A program made the translations under genes and the position numbers. The notes below the pieces were generated by a model, which saw nothing but the letters and a program-made list of their open reading frames with translations, searched no databases and had not been told where the DNA came from. Below, piece after piece: positions 62,953 through 64,000 of a stretch of 64,000 bases of DNA. The DNA is from Tepidimonas sediminis. Its GTDB lineage: Bacteria > Pseudomonadota > Gammaproteobacteria > Burkholderiales > Burkholderiaceae_C. The DNA lies in contig NZ_VJND01000001.1 of NCBI RefSeq assembly GCF_007556605.1, positions 248,001 through 312,000 of the forward strand. Reading direction: 5' to 3'. Each line of letters begins with the position of its first letter. The first letter of the stretch is position 1.

Positions 62953-64000
62953 ATGGAGCCGACGTCGACCATCCCGGACGACGCGCGCTGGATGGCCGAG
63001 GCGCTGGCGCTGGCGCGGCAGGCCGCCGATGCCGGCGAGGTGCCGGTGGGGGCGGTGGTGGTGCACGCCGGGCGCATCGTCGGCCGTGGGCACAACCAGC
63101 CGGTGGGCAGCGGCGATCCCACGGCGCACGCCGAGATCGTCGCGCTGCGCGAGGCGGCGCGCGCGTTGGGCAACTACCGACTGGACGGTTGCACGCTGTA
63201 CGTGACGTTGGAGCCGTGCGCGATGTGCGCGCAGGCGGCGCTGCACGCACGGCTGGCGCGGGTGGTCTACGGGGCGGCGGAGCCGCGCAGCGGCGCGGCC
63301 GGATCGGTGCTGGACCTGTTCGCGTTGCCAGCGCTCAACGCCCACACGCAGGTGCTCGGCGGGGTGCTGGCCGATCAGGCGGCAGCCCTGTTGCAGTCCT
63401 TCTTTCGCCAGCGCCGCGCGCAGCAGCGCGCGCAGGCGGTGCCGCTGCGTGACGACGCGCTGCGCACGCCCGAGGATGCGTTCGACGCCGCCTGGGCCAT
63501 GGCGGCGTCGGCCGGGCTGCGGCGTGAGGAGGTCTCGCATCACTGGCAACGCGAGGCGGCGGCACTGGAAGGCCTGCGCCTGCACGCGCTGGATGTCGGC
63601 GACGGTGCGGCCGCGGAGGTCGAACTCTGCCTGCACGGGCCGGACGGCTGGTGGCCGCAGTGGCTGCCGTGGCTGGCGGGGCGGGGCGGGGCAGGCGGCC
63701 GCTGCCTGGTGCCGGACCTGATCGGCTTCGGCCAGAGCGACAAGCCGAAGAAGGAGCGCTGGCACACCCCTGCGCGGCACGCCGCGGTGCTGACCGGCTG
63801 GCTGGAGGCGCTGCAGGTGCCGGCGGTGCGTCTGTGGCTGGCGCCGGGGGCCGAGGCGCTGCTGCCGGCGCTGCGGGCGGCGCTCGGCCCGCGGCTGTTG
63901 CGGGCGATCCCGGTGGACGCCTCGCGGCTGCTTGCGCCCGGCCCGTGGCAGCAGGCGCCGTACCCGGATCGTGGCCACCGGGCGGGGGCGCGCGCCTGGG
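62953..64000 (+). CDS. tadA: tRNA adenosine deaminase TadA fused to a degenerate alpha/beta-hydrolase-like domain, partial
   Basis: Open to the window end, at least 349 residues. Residues 1-~150 are TadA: zinc ligands in THAEI and PCAMC, catalytic Glu in HAE, plus SGAAGSVLDLF and the C-terminal FFRQRR; it converts A34 to inosine in tRNA-Arg(ACG). Instead of ending, the frame continues through a linker into LCLHGPDGWWPQWLPWLAG and LVPDLIGFGQSDKPKK...HAAVLTGWLEAL, which resemble haloalkane-dehalogenase-type hydrolases. Where the nucleophile elbow (GxSxG or DWGG) should be, the sequence is LWLAPGAEALLPAL, so the catalytic residue seems lost. A GTG at 62932 overlapping guaA is an alternative start. 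Confidence 0.8.
   Translation, partial: MEPTSTIPDDARWMAEALALARQAADAGEVPVGAVVVHAGRIVGRGHNQPVGSGDPTAHAEIVALREAARALGNYRLDGCTLYVTLEPCAMCAQAALHARLARVVYGAAEPRSGAAGSVLDLFALPALNAHTQVLGGVLADQAAALLQSFFRQRRAQQRAQAVPLRDDALRTPEDAFDAAWAMAASAGLRREEVSHHWQREAAALEGLRLHALDVGDGAAAEVELCLHGPDGWWPQWLPWLAGRGGAGGRCLVPDLIGFGQSDKPKKERWHTPARHAAVLTGWLEALQVPAVRLWLAPGAEALLPALRAALGPRLLRAIPVDASRLLAPGPWQQAPYPDRGHRAGARAW

Overview
The window looks like a high-GC Burkholderiales (Comamonadaceae/Rubrivivax-Tepidimonas type) chromosome. The evidence is the housekeeping gene order (rho beside trxA, an SRP RNA beside dnaX-ybaB-recR, rimP-nusA-infB-rbfA-truB-typA, smpB/ratA-rnfH), the codon bias toward G/C in third positions, and the protein types. 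Genes are packed tightly: no stretch over 300 bases lacks a gene, and the longest gene-free stretches (about 230 bases at 7402-7629 and 36442-36675) are described below. There is no CRISPR array, rRNA operon, transposase or prophage.

Region 1 (1-11371) is a respiratory molybdoenzyme island. A leftward operon encodes a polyferredoxin, a Tat-exported molybdopterin catalytic subunit, a four-cluster Fe-S subunit, an NrfD-type membrane quinone-reactive subunit, a TorD-type chaperone, a nitroreductase-family protein and a c-type cytochrome that runs off the window. A divergent trio encodes a periplasmic PhnD-like binding protein, a histidine kinase and a sigma54 response regulator. Gene order, a GRGWG motif and the C-X2-C-X3-C-X27-C cluster motif fit the Arx arsenite oxidase system (arxB'ABCD with arxXSR). 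The intergenic region carries a textbook sigma54 promoter and two copies of a palindrome 43 bp apart.

Region 2 (11405-32980) is a phosphate-starvation island. Its right half is the Pho core: ppk, sixA, ppx, pstS, an undescribed repeat lipoprotein, pstC, pstA, pstB, phoU, phoB and phoR. Its left half reads as a membrane-lipid renovation cluster: a PlcP-type phospholipase C, a GT4 Agt-type lipid glycosyltransferase, an OlsB ornithine-lipid N-acyltransferase, an LplT flippase, a phosphatidylserine decarboxylase, a class III aminotransferase with an N-terminal extension and an Mpo1-like membrane protein. Pho-box-like 7-4-7 sequences precede several of these genes. The inference is that under phosphate limitation phospholipids are dismantled and replaced by phosphorus-free lipids. 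The aminotransferase, Psd and Mpo1-like partners are the unexplained part.

Region 3 (33044-47350) holds a GT-C membrane glycosyltransferase, ribosomal protein bL31B, Rho, thioredoxin, the SRP RNA, dnaX-ybaB-recR, an orphan periplasmic binding protein, ligA, a small cytochrome c, glnD, map and two tRNAs (Arg-TCT, Pro-TGG).

Region 4 (47354-64000) holds a GST-family protein, the translation operon rimP-nusA-infB-rbfA-truB-typA preceded by an attenuator-like hairpin, a 31-residue membrane micro-ORF coupled to typA and to a 3-hydroxyisobutyryl-CoA hydrolase-type gene, smpB, ratA-rnfH, guaB, a toxin-antitoxin pair inserted before guaA, and a TadA tRNA deaminase fused to a degenerate alpha/beta-hydrolase-like tail that leaves the window.
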